Shown here in pieces: positions 14,936 through 23,279 of a stretch of DNA of 31,057 nucleotides (the stretch's first letter is position 1; each line of letters starts with the position of its first letter). The stretch is from Falsiroseomonas sp044341625. Lineage in GTDB: Bacteria; Pseudomonadota; Alphaproteobacteria; Acetobacterales; Acetobacteraceae. The notes under the pieces were generated by a model. It worked only from the letters and a program-made list of their open reading frames with translations, was not told where the DNA came from and searched no databases. The position numbers were made by a program, and so were the translations under genes. The stretch spans positions 1 to 31,057 of the forward strand of contig JBIIRI010000020.1 in the NCBI GenBank assembly GCA_044341625.1. The letters are read 5' to 3'.

Positions 14936-15721
14936 CTATCGAATGACCATGTCGCCGATCGCGTTGACCGTGACCGAGGACGGATCGAGTTGCCTTGCAC
15001 CCGGCGGCGGCACGAAGACGAAGCGAGTCGGATCGATCTGTGGCGCGACGTTCCAGGCCCTGAGTTGCAACGTGTATTGAGGCGCGCCGGTGACGGTCTT
15101 CGTCGTGATCACGTAGCGCAGCGGCAGCGGCCGATCGCCCGCCGTCACCCAGAGCTGCCAATCCACCTCGACACCGCGGAAGGCGAGCTGGTGCACCTCG
15201 ACGCCGTCGATGAAGGTCATGCCGACATGGACACCGCTGACGATGTCCGTCGTCGCGCTGTCCAGCGGCCGCTCCGCGAGCAGGTCGGCGCCGGGCGCGT
15301 CGAATCCCAGCCGGTGTACGGCCTCCACCGCGGCGGTGATGCTCGGCGCGGGCAGCCGCAGGACGGCATTCGCCTGGCGTCCGAACAAGATGAGCTCCCT
15401 GCCGTCCAGGACCATCTCCGCGGTGCCGGCCGCGCCGAGGCGCATTGCGCGCAGCCGGTCAGGGCGCTGCACCATCAACTCACCCGCATGCAGGAACTGA
15501 AGCCGCTCGCCCGCTGTCGTGACGACCTCATCGACGGCGGCATAGACAACCGAGAAGCTGCGAAGACCACCCAGATAGGCTGACATCGCGTCGAGCACAC
15601 CGCGCGCATCGGCATCGACGGCGCCCTGTGCACGCGGTGCGGCGGGCGCCGCCACCGCGCAAGCAGCAAGGATGGCGGCAGTCAGCGCTGCACTCCGCAC
15701 GCGCGCCGAAAAGCGCATCAT
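14936..15721 (-). CDS. DUF2092-type periplasmic protein
   Basis: A 261-residue exported protein. The start MMRFSARVRSAALTAAILAA at 15721 is chosen because GGAG lies about nine bases upstream and a Sec signal follows immediately (cleavage around AAPRAQGA). The mature protein has LDAMSAYLGGLRSFSVVYAA, then VQRPDRLRAM, DGRELILFGRQANAV, and DIVSGVHVGMTFIDGVEVHQLAF. This is the DUF2092 pattern, a LolA/outer-membrane-lipoprotein-carrier-like fold. The biochemical function of the family is not established. It is divergent from an AraC-type regulator (16071) and followed by a tiny exported protein. Confidence 0.8.
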   Translation of the reverse strand: MMRFSARVRSAALTAAILAACAVAAPAAPRAQGAVDADARGVLDAMSAYLGGLRSFSVVYAAVDEVVTTAGERLQFLHAGELMVQRPDRLRAMRLGAAGTAEMVLDGRELILFGRQANAVLRLPAPSITAAVEAVHRLGFDAPGADLLAERPLDSATTDIVSGVHVGMTFIDGVEVHQLAFRGVEVDWQLWVTAGDRPLPLRYVITTKTVTGAPQYTLQLRAWNVAPQIDPTRFVFVPPPGARQLDPSSVTVNAIGDMVIR

Positions 15722-16070
15722 GTCGCTCCGCGCGGGGTCACCAACCGTGGCGGCGACCATGCCGAGCGCCGGCGCGGGCGATGCACGAAGCGGGTGGGGC
15801 GAGGCACCTGCCGCCGCATCGCGTCCGTTCTGCATGATACGTCTCCCATCGATGAGCCGCCGGCATATCCCACGGGGCGACATCACGCCGAGACTGTAGG
15901 CCCTGTCCCATCGTGCTGCCTCGGAATGGCGTATCCCGATCCGGCAATTCGAATCGCGCAATCGTGGGATGGGCCGTGCAGGGCGATCAGGCACTGTCCG
16001 TTAAGCGGTGCTCATAGGGTCTTCGGAACCAGCGGAGGCTGCCTCACATGGTATCAGGGGCTGCGGCAAC
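15722..16070. other. Divergent intergenic region
   Basis: The 349 bases between the DUF2092-type gene (-) and the AraC-type gene (+) hold the promoters of both. The reading frames of both genes extend into it without family features or good ribosome-binding sites. I see no clear palindrome or operator. Confidence 0.3.
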
Positions 16071-17105
16071 ATGGCTGTGATGGCTACCTTGGATGGCACA
16101 GCGCCGGCGGTGGGCCTGACGCGCAGCTTTGACGAGCCCGACGCCTTCGCCTCCGCGCTGCTGGGCGGCCAGTTCAACCTTCTGCCGGTGCGGGGTGAGC
16201 CCTTCGCGGCGACGCTTCGACTGCTGCGGGTCGGAGACATGGTGGTACAGCAGGCAGCCACCTCGGCGCATATCACGCGCGGCGGCATTGTCCCCGATAT
16301 CGCGATGCTAATGCTGAACCTGCACCCCATTTCGTGCCCCGCGCGGGTGAACGGCGCGGAGGTCGGCGCCACGGAGGCGATCCTGGCCATCGGTGGTGCG
16401 GAGATCACGTCACACAGCCCGCGGCGGCTGGACTGGGCCACCCTCATGCTGCCCCTGCCTTTGCTCGAGGAACTGGCCGAAGTCGCTTCCCAACAGTGGC
16501 TTGTCAGGGGAGCGGTCACCCTTCTGGCACTGCGGCCCGACCGTGCGGCGCGCCTGGTCGGCGCGCTTTCGGTAGCGGGGCGGCTGGCGGAGCATTTGCC
16601 GCGGCTGCCCGACACACCTGACTGTGCCGCCAGCCTCGCCATGGCGCTGCGCGAGGAACTTGCCGGCGCGCTGACCGCCGAAGCCGAGGTAAGGGCGCGC
16701 CCGCGTGCCGTAGGGCAGGCGCTCCGCATCGTCGCTGCGGCCGAGGCCTTCATGGACGCGCAGGTGGCACGCGCGGTCTATACTGAGGAACTATGCGCCG
16801 CGCTCGGCGTCTCCGCCCGGCGACTGCACGATGCGTTCCGCGCCGCGTTAGGGATGAGCCCGCACGCCTACCTCAAGTCACGCCGGCTCATGCTGGTGCA
16901 TCGCGCGCTGCGCGGCCTACCGGACGGGCCGGAGCTGGTGAAGTCGGTCGCCCTTGGGCATGGCTTCTGGCACCTCGGCCATTTCGCGCGCGACTACCGC
17001 GCCTTATTCGGCGAACTGCCCTCGGAAACGCTCGCCGCGCGCGGTGCGAAGGCCGCAGCCCGTGGCTTGGCGCAACCGGCCGTCCCGGCGCACGCCGACT
17101 GCTGA
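16071..17105 (+). CDS. AraC-family transcriptional regulator
   Basis: A 344-residue regulator with the AraC DNA-binding domain at the C-terminus. The first helix-turn-helix is VYTEELCAALGVSARRLHDA (about residues 243-262), followed by FRAALGMSPHAYLKSRRLML and a second helix region ending VALGHGFWHLGHFARDYRAL and FGELPSE, the AraC signature. The N-terminal 220 residues are a sensory domain of the kind found in long AraC proteins. The ATG at 16071 is preferred over the upstream GTG at 16008; ATG 16080 is possible. It lies 121 bases before the first arylsulfatase on the same strand and is divergent from the DUF2092-type gene, so it may control either side. Confidence 0.88.
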   Translation: MAVMATLDGTAPAVGLTRSFDEPDAFASALLGGQFNLLPVRGEPFAATLRLLRVGDMVVQQAATSAHITRGGIVPDIAMLMLNLHPISCPARVNGAEVGATEAILAIGGAEITSHSPRRLDWATLMLPLPLLEELAEVASQQWLVRGAVTLLALRPDRAARLVGALSVAGRLAEHLPRLPDTPDCAASLAMALREELAGALTAEAEVRARPRAVGQALRIVAAAEAFMDAQVARAVYTEELCAALGVSARRLHDAFRAALGMSPHAYLKSRRLMLVHRALRGLPDGPELVKSVALGHGFWHLGHFARDYRALFGELPSETLAARGAKAAARGLAQPAVPAHADC

Positions 17106-17226
17106 TTTTGGATAGCGACCTTTCGAGACACCGGGAAACACCGGGAGCATCCTGACGACGCAGGACAACGTGGGCGCGAGCTGCGCGCTGGCGTCGCTGC
17201 ACTCTGGGCATTTTCGGGGGAAGCCG

Positions 17227-19653
17227 ATGCGGATTTTCGGAGCGCTCGTCACCGGCTTCGTGGTTACAACCCTGGGCTTTGGTCTCATCACGACGACCGC
17301 CGCGGCGCAGCAACTGCGCGGCACGCCGGGCGCCCCGAACGCGGTCGAGTTCCCGAACTCACGCGTGCTGCCGACGCCGCAGGGCGCCTTCCAGGGCACC
17401 ATCATGCTGAGCGCGCGCGAGAGCACGCCCGCCTGGCCGCCCACGCTCGCCGCGCCGGAGGATGCGCCGAACGTGCTGGTGATCCTGACCGACGATGTCG
17501 GCTTCGGCGCGCCCTCCACCTTCGGCGGCATCATCGAGACGCCGGCGCTGGAGCGCGTGGCGCAGGCCGGGCTGCGCTACACGCAGTTCCACACCACCGC
17601 GCTGTGTTCACCGACGCGCGCTTCGCTGCTGACGGGGCGCAACCCGCATTCGGTCGGCTTCGGCGTGATCTCGGAGCTGTCGACCGGCTTCCCCGGCTAC
17701 AACGCCATCATCCCGGCCGAGACAGCTACCATCGCCGAGACGCTGCGGCAGAACGGCTATGCCACCTCGTGGTTCGGCAAGAACCATAACGTGCCGCCCT
17801 GGGAGGCCAGCCCGGTTGGCCCCTTCACGCGCTGGCCGCAGGGGATGGGCTTCGACTTCTTCTATGGCTTCGTCGGCGGCGACACGAGCAGCTGGCAGCC
17901 CGGCAACCTGTTCCGCAACACGACGCGCATCCACCCCTTCCTCGGGCAGTCTGGCTGGAACATCTCCACCGCCATGGCGGATGAGGCGATCGCGCATATC
18001 CGCACGCAGCGCGAAGCCGCACCCGGCCGGCCGTGGTTCATCCACTACGCCCCAATCGGCACCCATGCGCCACACCATCCGCCGGCCGAATGGATCGAGC
18101 GTTACCGCGGCCGCTTCGACATGGGATGGGAAGCGCTGCGCGAGCAGATCTTCGCCAACCAGCAGCGGCTCGGCGTGCTGCCGCCCAACGCCGTGCTGAC
18201 GCCCTGGCCGGAGGTACTGCCGCGCTGGGGCAGCCTCTCGGCCGATGAACGCCGCCTGTTCCTCCGGCAGGTCGAGGTCTATGCTGCCTTCCTGGCCTAT
18301 ACCGACCACGAGATCGGCCGCGTCATCCAGGCGATCGAGGATGCCGGGCAGATCGAGAACACGCTGATCATCTACATCAGCGGCGACAACGGCGCGTCGA
18401 GCGAGGGCCAACTGCGCGGCACGCCGAACGAGGTTGCCTACTTCAACGGCATCGAGACGCCGGTCGCGGCGCAGCTTCCCCTGATCGATGCCTGGGGCAC
18501 GGACCGTACCTACAACCATATGGCGGCCGGCTGGGCCTGGGCCTTCACCACGCCGTATCGCTGGGTGAAGCAGGTCAGCTCCCATTTCGGCGGCACGCGC
18601 AACGGCATGGCGATTTCCTGGCCGCGCCGCATCGCGGATCGCGGCGGCATCCGACACCAGTTCCACCACGTGATTGACGTGGTGCCGACCATCCTCGAGG
18701 CGGTCGGTGTTCCGGAGCCGCAGGTGGTGAACGGCGTGGCGCAGCGCCCGATCGAGGGCGTCAGCATGGCCTACAGCTTCGATGCGGCGAACGCGCAGGC
18801 GCCCACGCGCCGGCGCACCCAGCACTTCGAGATGTTCGGCCATCGCGGCATCTATCATGACGGCTGGTACGCCAACACGACGCCGCCGAACCCGCCCTGG
18901 GACAGCGCGGGTCAGCCGCCGGCCGATTTGGTGAACGGCTACGCCTGGGAACTCTACAACCTCGCGGAGGACCCGACCCAGTCGCGGAACCTCGCCGCGC
19001 AGCACCCGGACCGCCTGCGGAACCTGCAGCAGTTGTTCCTGGTGGAGGCGACGCGCTTCGGCGTGCTGCCTATGGCCAACTCGACGCTCGACCGGCTGCT
19101 GGTGCAGCGGCCTGGTTTCTCGGCTGGCCGCACGGAGTTTACCTATAGCGGCACGGGCGTCGGCCTGACGTCCGACAGTTCGCCGCCGATCCTCAACCGC
19201 GCCTACCGGGTCACGGCGGAGATCGAGGTTCCCGCCGGGGGCGCGAACGGCATGCTGGCGACGCAGGGGGGCCGCTTCGGCGGCTACGGCTTCTACCTGC
19301 GGGAAGGCCGGCCGGTCTGGACCTGGAACTTCCTCGATATCGAGCGGGTGAAGTGGGAAGGGACGGCGGCGCTGCCCCCGGGCCGCCACACCGTCACCTT
19401 CGCGTTCCAGCCCGATGCGGCGGGTCCGCCGGTCGGGCGCGGTGGTGTCGGCACGCTCTCGGTCAACGGCCAGCGCGTGGCGGAACGCAGGATGGAGCGG
19501 ACCATCCCCTTTTACATGCAGTGGGATGAGCCCTTCGATGTCGGCCAGGATACCGGCACGCCGGCGGATGACCGCGACTACCAGGTGCCCTTCGCCTTCA
19601 CCGGCACACTCCGCAGCGTGCAGTTCAACCTTGGTGCGAGTACGCTGCCGTAG
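17227..19653 (+). CDS. Exported arylsulfatase (type I, formylglycine-dependent), copy 1
   Basis: An 808-residue sulfatase of the alkaline phosphatase superfamily. ATG 17227 follows GGGGGAA, and residues 1-28 are a Sec signal ending TTAAAQQ, placing the enzyme in the periplasm or outside. Metal-binding D89-D90 lies in VLVILTDDVGFG. C127 in CSPTRASLLTGRN is the cysteine converted to formylglycine. K185 and H187 (GKNHN), H279 (GTHAPHH) and D386-N387 (YISGDNGAS) complete the active site. About 200 residues of C-terminal beta-sandwich follow (EIEVPAGGANGMLATQGGRF). It hydrolyses sulfate esters; the substrate is unknown. No formylglycine-generating enzyme is in the window. It is closely similar to the copy at 23280. 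Confidence 0.94.
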   Translation: MRIFGALVTGFVVTTLGFGLITTTAAAQQLRGTPGAPNAVEFPNSRVLPTPQGAFQGTIMLSARESTPAWPPTLAAPEDAPNVLVILTDDVGFGAPSTFGGIIETPALERVAQAGLRYTQFHTTALCSPTRASLLTGRNPHSVGFGVISELSTGFPGYNAIIPAETATIAETLRQNGYATSWFGKNHNVPPWEASPVGPFTRWPQGMGFDFFYGFVGGDTSSWQPGNLFRNTTRIHPFLGQSGWNISTAMADEAIAHIRTQREAAPGRPWFIHYAPIGTHAPHHPPAEWIERYRGRFDMGWEALREQIFANQQRLGVLPPNAVLTPWPEVLPRWGSLSADERRLFLRQVEVYAAFLAYTDHEIGRVIQAIEDAGQIENTLIIYISGDNGASSEGQLRGTPNEVAYFNGIETPVAAQLPLIDAWGTDRTYNHMAAGWAWAFTTPYRWVKQVSSHFGGTRNGMAISWPRRIADRGGIRHQFHHVIDVVPTILEAVGVPEPQVVNGVAQRPIEGVSMAYSFDAANAQAPTRRRTQHFEMFGHRGIYHDGWYANTTPPNPPWDSAGQPPADLVNGYAWELYNLAEDPTQSRNLAAQHPDRLRNLQQLFLVEATRFGVLPMANSTLDRLLVQRPGFSAGRTEFTYSGTGVGLTSDSSPPILNRAYRVTAEIEVPAGGANGMLATQGGRFGGYGFYLREGRPVWTWNFLDIERVKWEGTAALPPGRHTVTFAFQPDAAGPPVGRGGVGTLSVNGQRVAERRMERTIPFYMQWDEPFDVGQDTGTPADDRDYQVPFAFTGTLRSVQFNLGASTLP

Positions 19654-19676
19654 GCCGCGGCAAGGAACTGAAGCCA

Positions 19677-19711
19677 CGCCCGAAGGCCGGTCGATGACCG
19701 GCCTTCGGGCG
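19677..19711. terminator. Perfect 16-bp hairpin after sulfatase copy 1
   Basis: CGCCCGAAGGCCGGTC (19677-19692) and GACCGGCCTTCGGGCG (19696-19711) form a perfect stem with a 3-base loop, 23 bases after the sulfatase stop. There is no U-tract, so this is either an intrinsic terminator of the GC-only type or a transcript-stabilising structure. It overlaps the start codon of the following broken gene. Confidence 0.55.
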
Positions 19712-19987
19712 AAGCGGTGGGAGCAGGGCTTGCGCCACGCGACCACCGCCTTCGGCCTCGGCGCGTGCATCGCCGCGCTTCCGCAGCAGCTTGCGGCCGC
19801 GCCGGCCCGCGCGGCGCAGCACCCCATCGCCGCGACGATCAGCATGCCGTTCCAGACCAACGTGGCCTTCACCCCCGGCCCGGATGGTCGCGCGCAGAAT
19901 ATCCTCGACGTCCAGCAGGTGATCGCGTGTCGCTGAACGACGATGGGCATGTCGTCACCCGGACGATCCTGCCAGCGCCGGATTGCC
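19694..19987 (+). pseudogene. Broken outer-membrane transporter-like gene (frameshift, 3' end lost)
   Basis: From ATG 19694 the frame encodes an export signal and then ATISMPFQTNVAFTPGPDGR and AQNILDVQQVI. It hits a stop at 19934-19936, while the -1 frame continues with VSLNDDGHVVTRTILPAPD from 19927. Joined, this matches the N-terminal pattern of a family of outer-membrane beta-barrel 'transporter' proteins (Q-x-N-x-x-F-G-x-G ... N-x-Q-P-V-I-P-F-S-L-N-x-D-W-N-x-I-T-R-T-I). A single missing base near 19928 explains the shift. The remainder of the barrel, expected to be over 150 residues, is absent: the convergent cytochrome gene ends at 19988. Family members often accompany sulfatases. Confidence 0.65.
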
Positions 19988-22276
19988 TCAGGGGCGCTCC
20001 GCGCCCCTGCGCGCCCTGATCTGCCCGACCAGCGCGGCCGCATCGCGATCCGTCGGGTCGATCGCCAGCGCCGCGGCGGCATGGCGCTCGGCCTCGGCAA
20101 GGCGCCCACGGTCGCGTTCGAAGGTCGCCAGCGCGATCAGGCTGTCGCGGTGGCGCGGATGCCGCGCGAGGACGGCGACGGCCTCGTCCACGCGCCGTAA
20201 CCGATGCAGGGCGAGCGCCTGCGCGTAGGCGTAGCGCGGTTCGCCGGGCGCGAGCGCGACCGCCGCCGCCAAGGCGCCCTCGGCCTCCACCGCACGCCCG
20301 CGCCGCACCTGCAGCAGCGCCAGCGCATAGAGCGGCTCGGCCTCCACGGGATGCGCCGCGACGGCGCGACGGAGCAGCGCCTCCGCAGCTTCCGGCCGAC
20401 CGCGCGCTTCCTCGAAGCCAGCCTGGTTGACCAGCGCGGGCAGGAAGGCCGGGTCGCGCGCCAGCGCCGCGCGATAGGCGGCCTCCGCCCCGGCCGTGTC
20501 GCCGCGCTGGGCGAGCAGGGCGGCGATGTTCACATGCGCCTCCGGCCGTTCGGCGGCGACGCGCTCGCTCGTGAGAAGTTCCTCCCACGCCCGCGCGAAA
20601 GCAGGGCGGGCGGCTTCGGGCAGCGCGGTCAGCGGCACCGGGGCGAGGGCGCGCGCGGCCTCGATCCGCACCAGGCGCACCTCGTCGGCCAGAAGCCGGA
20701 CGGCGTGGATGCGGTTCTGCGGCGGCAGGCCCTCCAGCGCGCGGAGTGCGGCAGCGCGCACCAGCGGTTCGGGGTCGAGCAGCGTGCCGCCCACCGCTTC
20801 GCCCGTGGCGCGCGTCGGCGGGGAGGGCAGCAGGGACAGCGCCGTGGCGCGCAGGATGGCCGGATGCGCCCGGTCCAGCGCCAACCGCGCCAGCGCCTGG
20901 TCGGCGCCGCGCGCGCCCTCGCGCCCCGCCTGGATGGCGAGCGCTGGATGCGGCCCGCCGCGCGGAGGGCCGTGCCAGTCGGCAAGCCGCGCCGCAGCCC
21001 ATTGCTGCGACTGGCCGGTGTGGCAGGACGTGCAGGTGTCGGGCGCGCCGATCGCTGCGGCGACGTCGGGGCGCGGGATCGAGAAGGCGTGGTCGCGCCG
21101 GCGGTCCACGCCCATGTAGGTGACGGCCTGCATGTGGCAGGATACGCATTGCGCGCCGGCGCTGCCCGAAGCGTGGCGATGATGTTCCGGCGCCTCGAAC
21201 CGCGCCGGCAGGTGGCATTGCGTGCAGACGGCATTGCCCTCCGCGCGCAGGCGTCCGCTGTGCGGCTGGTGGCAGTCGGCGCAGACCACGCCGGCGCGCT
21301 GCATGCGGCTCTGCGCGAAGCTGCCCCATTCGAACACCTCGCCCTGGATATGGCCGTCGGCATGGTATTCGCCCTGCACCAGCAGAAGCGGTGCGTGGGT
21401 GTCGAGGAAGCGCGTGCCGGGCAGCGGGTCGACGACGAGCGGACGCGCGCGGGAATGGCAGGGTGCGCAGGTCTCGACACCGGCGGCGGTGGACTGGCGC
21501 GGCGGGCCTTCCCAGCGGGCGATGCCGCGCGCGTCGCCTTCGGCGAAGCGCCAGCCCCCGCCGGAGCGGTCGCGCAGCGTCACCTCGAGCCCGCGATGCG
21601 CCACATCCGGTGCCGCGCCGGCGCGCGCCCAGGCGACATGGCCGGCGCCACGGCCGTGGCAGGATTCGCAGCCGACGCTGATCTCGGTCCAGGTCGTGTC
21701 GTAGTGGTCGCGCGCCGCGTCGTAGCCGCGCACCAGCCCCGTGGAATGGCAGGATGCGCACATGAAGTTCCAAGTCTGGTCGCGCCCGGTCCAATGCAGC
21801 GGATCGCCGGCGCGGGGCGGCGTATCCGGCATCAGGTGATACCAGCGCTGCCCGCCTTCCGCCGATGGGCGACTATCCCAGGCCCAGGGCAGCGCCTGCC
21901 GCCGGCCATCGGGGAACAGCACAAGGTATTGCTGCAGCGGATCGACGCCGAAGGTCTCGGTGATGGTGAACGCCGCCTCGGTGCCGTCGGAGCCATCGGT
22001 CCGCACGACGAAGCGGTCGCCGTCCCGGTGGAAGGTGGCGCGGCTGCCGCCCTGCGCCACGCGGCTTCCGTCGAAGGCGCCGAGCACGCTGGCACCGGTC
22101 GCTGTCTGCATCGCGCGGGCATGATCGCTGGCCTGCCAGTCGGCATGCTGCGGGGCATGGCAGGTGGCGCAGGTCGCGGAGCCGACGAAGCCGGGCCGTG
22201 CCGCCTCTCGCGCCGCCGGTGCGAAGCCGGGTGCCAGGAGCAGGCCCAACAGCACGGCAAGCCCCGATGCCGCCAT
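19988..22276 (-). CDS. Octahaem cytochrome c with HEAT- and TPR-like repeats
   Basis: A 762-residue exported protein with signal MAASGLAVLLGLLLAPGFAP. There are eight CxxCH haem-attachment motifs, with histidines at about residues 40, 177, 207, 274, 336, 355, 381 and 419. The N-terminal half is therefore a multihaem cytochrome (VGSATCATCHAPQHADW is the cytochrome_C554-type start). Residues about 430-570 are HEAT-like (RAAALRALEGL, VRIEAARALAP) and 570-760 are TPR-like (AHVNIAALLAQRGDTAGAEA, AYRAALARDPAFLPAL). It is encoded 47 bases after the barrel protein gene and lies between two sulfatase genes. It is presumably periplasmic and in electron transfer; the partner is unknown. All haem motifs are intact. 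Confidence 0.9.
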   Translation of the reverse strand: MAASGLAVLLGLLLAPGFAPAAREAARPGFVGSATCATCHAPQHADWQASDHARAMQTATGASVLGAFDGSRVAQGGSRATFHRDGDRFVVRTDGSDGTEAAFTITETFGVDPLQQYLVLFPDGRRQALPWAWDSRPSAEGGQRWYHLMPDTPPRAGDPLHWTGRDQTWNFMCASCHSTGLVRGYDAARDHYDTTWTEISVGCESCHGRGAGHVAWARAGAAPDVAHRGLEVTLRDRSGGGWRFAEGDARGIARWEGPPRQSTAAGVETCAPCHSRARPLVVDPLPGTRFLDTHAPLLLVQGEYHADGHIQGEVFEWGSFAQSRMQRAGVVCADCHQPHSGRLRAEGNAVCTQCHLPARFEAPEHHRHASGSAGAQCVSCHMQAVTYMGVDRRRDHAFSIPRPDVAAAIGAPDTCTSCHTGQSQQWAAARLADWHGPPRGGPHPALAIQAGREGARGADQALARLALDRAHPAILRATALSLLPSPPTRATGEAVGGTLLDPEPLVRAAALRALEGLPPQNRIHAVRLLADEVRLVRIEAARALAPVPLTALPEAARPAFARAWEELLTSERVAAERPEAHVNIAALLAQRGDTAGAEAAYRAALARDPAFLPALVNQAGFEEARGRPEAAEALLRRAVAAHPVEAEPLYALALLQVRRGRAVEAEGALAAAVALAPGEPRYAYAQALALHRLRRVDEAVAVLARHPRHRDSLIALATFERDRGRLAEAERHAAAALAIDPTDRDAAALVGQIRARRGAERP

Positions 22277-22323
22277 GGCGACCAGCAGGCCGCGCGCCCC
22301 GATCCGGATGGCCCATCCTGCCG

Positions 22324-23106
22324 TCAGAAGCGGAAGCTCGCGCCGACGATCGGGCCGCTCATGTCGAGGTCGATGGTCGCGCGGCTGCTTTCGTAGTCGA
22401 TCTGGATCCAGCGATACCCGACCGAGGCGCTGATCCAGTCCGACACGCGCCAGTCGAGCGTCGCGATCGCCTGCCAGGTGAATTCGGATCCGACGCCGAA
22501 GCCGCCGATATCGCCATAGCCGGTCAGGGATAGGCGATCATTCAGGCGCAGGGATGCGCGCGCGGCGATGACGGGATCGACCCAGTTCGTCGTCTGGTCG
22601 GCCGTTCGCCCAGGCAGCAGGCCGGGGTCGAGCCTGATCTCGGTGTTGAGCCACCAGGCGCGCAGGCCGCCGCCCAGTTCGAAGCGGCCGCTGGGCCCTT
22701 CGGCCAGCGTGACCAGCGCGATGGCCGAGGCTTCGGTCGTCTTCACGCGCGAGCTGCCGCCGCTGTAGGCCCCTTCACCCGGAACCGGCACGCCCTGTTG
22801 CATATTGAGGTACATCAGGTCGAACAGAAGGCTGACATTGTTCCGCCGCGCCTCGAAGATTCCCATGACGGAGAATTTCAGGCTTTCGAAGATGTCGCCG
22901 AAATCCGCGCTGAAGCTCTCCGCACCCCGCGGCAGCGTGACCTCGCCGCCGAGGCCCGAGAACCAGACATAGGGCGACAGGGTGAAGGTCCAGTCATCCG
23001 CCGTGCGCGCCGGCGCTTGCGCGAGCGCGGGCGAGGCTGACAGCGCGACAGCGCAGATCGCGCCGAGGAGAGAGGCCGTCTTTGTCCTGCGGTCCACTGA
23101 CAGCAT
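22324..23106 (-). CDS. Outer-membrane beta-barrel protein
   Basis: A 260-residue protein. ATG 23106 (GGAAGGA upstream) starts MLSVDRRTKTASLLGAICAV, a Sec signal cleaved near ALAQA. The mature sequence alternates short amphipathic strands rich in Trp, Tyr and Phe (FTLSPYVWFSGLGGEVTL, FDLMYLNMQQG, LSLTGYGDIGGFG, SVGYRWIQIDYE) and ends GPIVGASFRF with a terminal Phe, the outer-membrane assembly signal. I recognise the type as a small alphaproteobacterial porin-like barrel, but the cargo is unknown. It is the first gene of a minus-strand operon with the octahaem cytochrome, divergent from sulfatase copy 2, so the three may share control. Confidence 0.82.
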   Translation of the reverse strand: MLSVDRRTKTASLLGAICAVALSASPALAQAPARTADDWTFTLSPYVWFSGLGGEVTLPRGAESFSADFGDIFESLKFSVMGIFEARRNNVSLLFDLMYLNMQQGVPVPGEGAYSGGSSRVKTTEASAIALVTLAEGPSGRFELGGGLRAWWLNTEIRLDPGLLPGRTADQTTNWVDPVIAARASLRLNDRLSLTGYGDIGGFGVGSEFTWQAIATLDWRVSDWISASVGYRWIQIDYESSRATIDLDMSGPIVGASFRF

Positions 23107-23279
23107 GCTGGGAGTCCTTCCTCTGCTGGTCCTTGGCGTGACGCAGCCTAGGTTTCGGGGACGGGGAGTGTCGACGCTCGCCGCGTTCACAAGTTGATTC
23201 GCGACATCGGCGGCGCGTCGACGCGCGCGGCGCAATCTGCGAAGTCATGATCGAAGCCAGCTGCCGATCGCTCTAACGG

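Noticed and set aside
17608..20109. Minus-strand open frame of 833 codons opposite sulfatase copy 1
   Set aside because: A shadow of a well-supported sulfatase with an intact active site.
20204..22396. Plus-strand open frame of 730 codons opposite the octahaem cytochrome
   Set aside because: No domain pattern; the minus strand has eight ordered haem motifs and a signal peptide, so this is a shadow.
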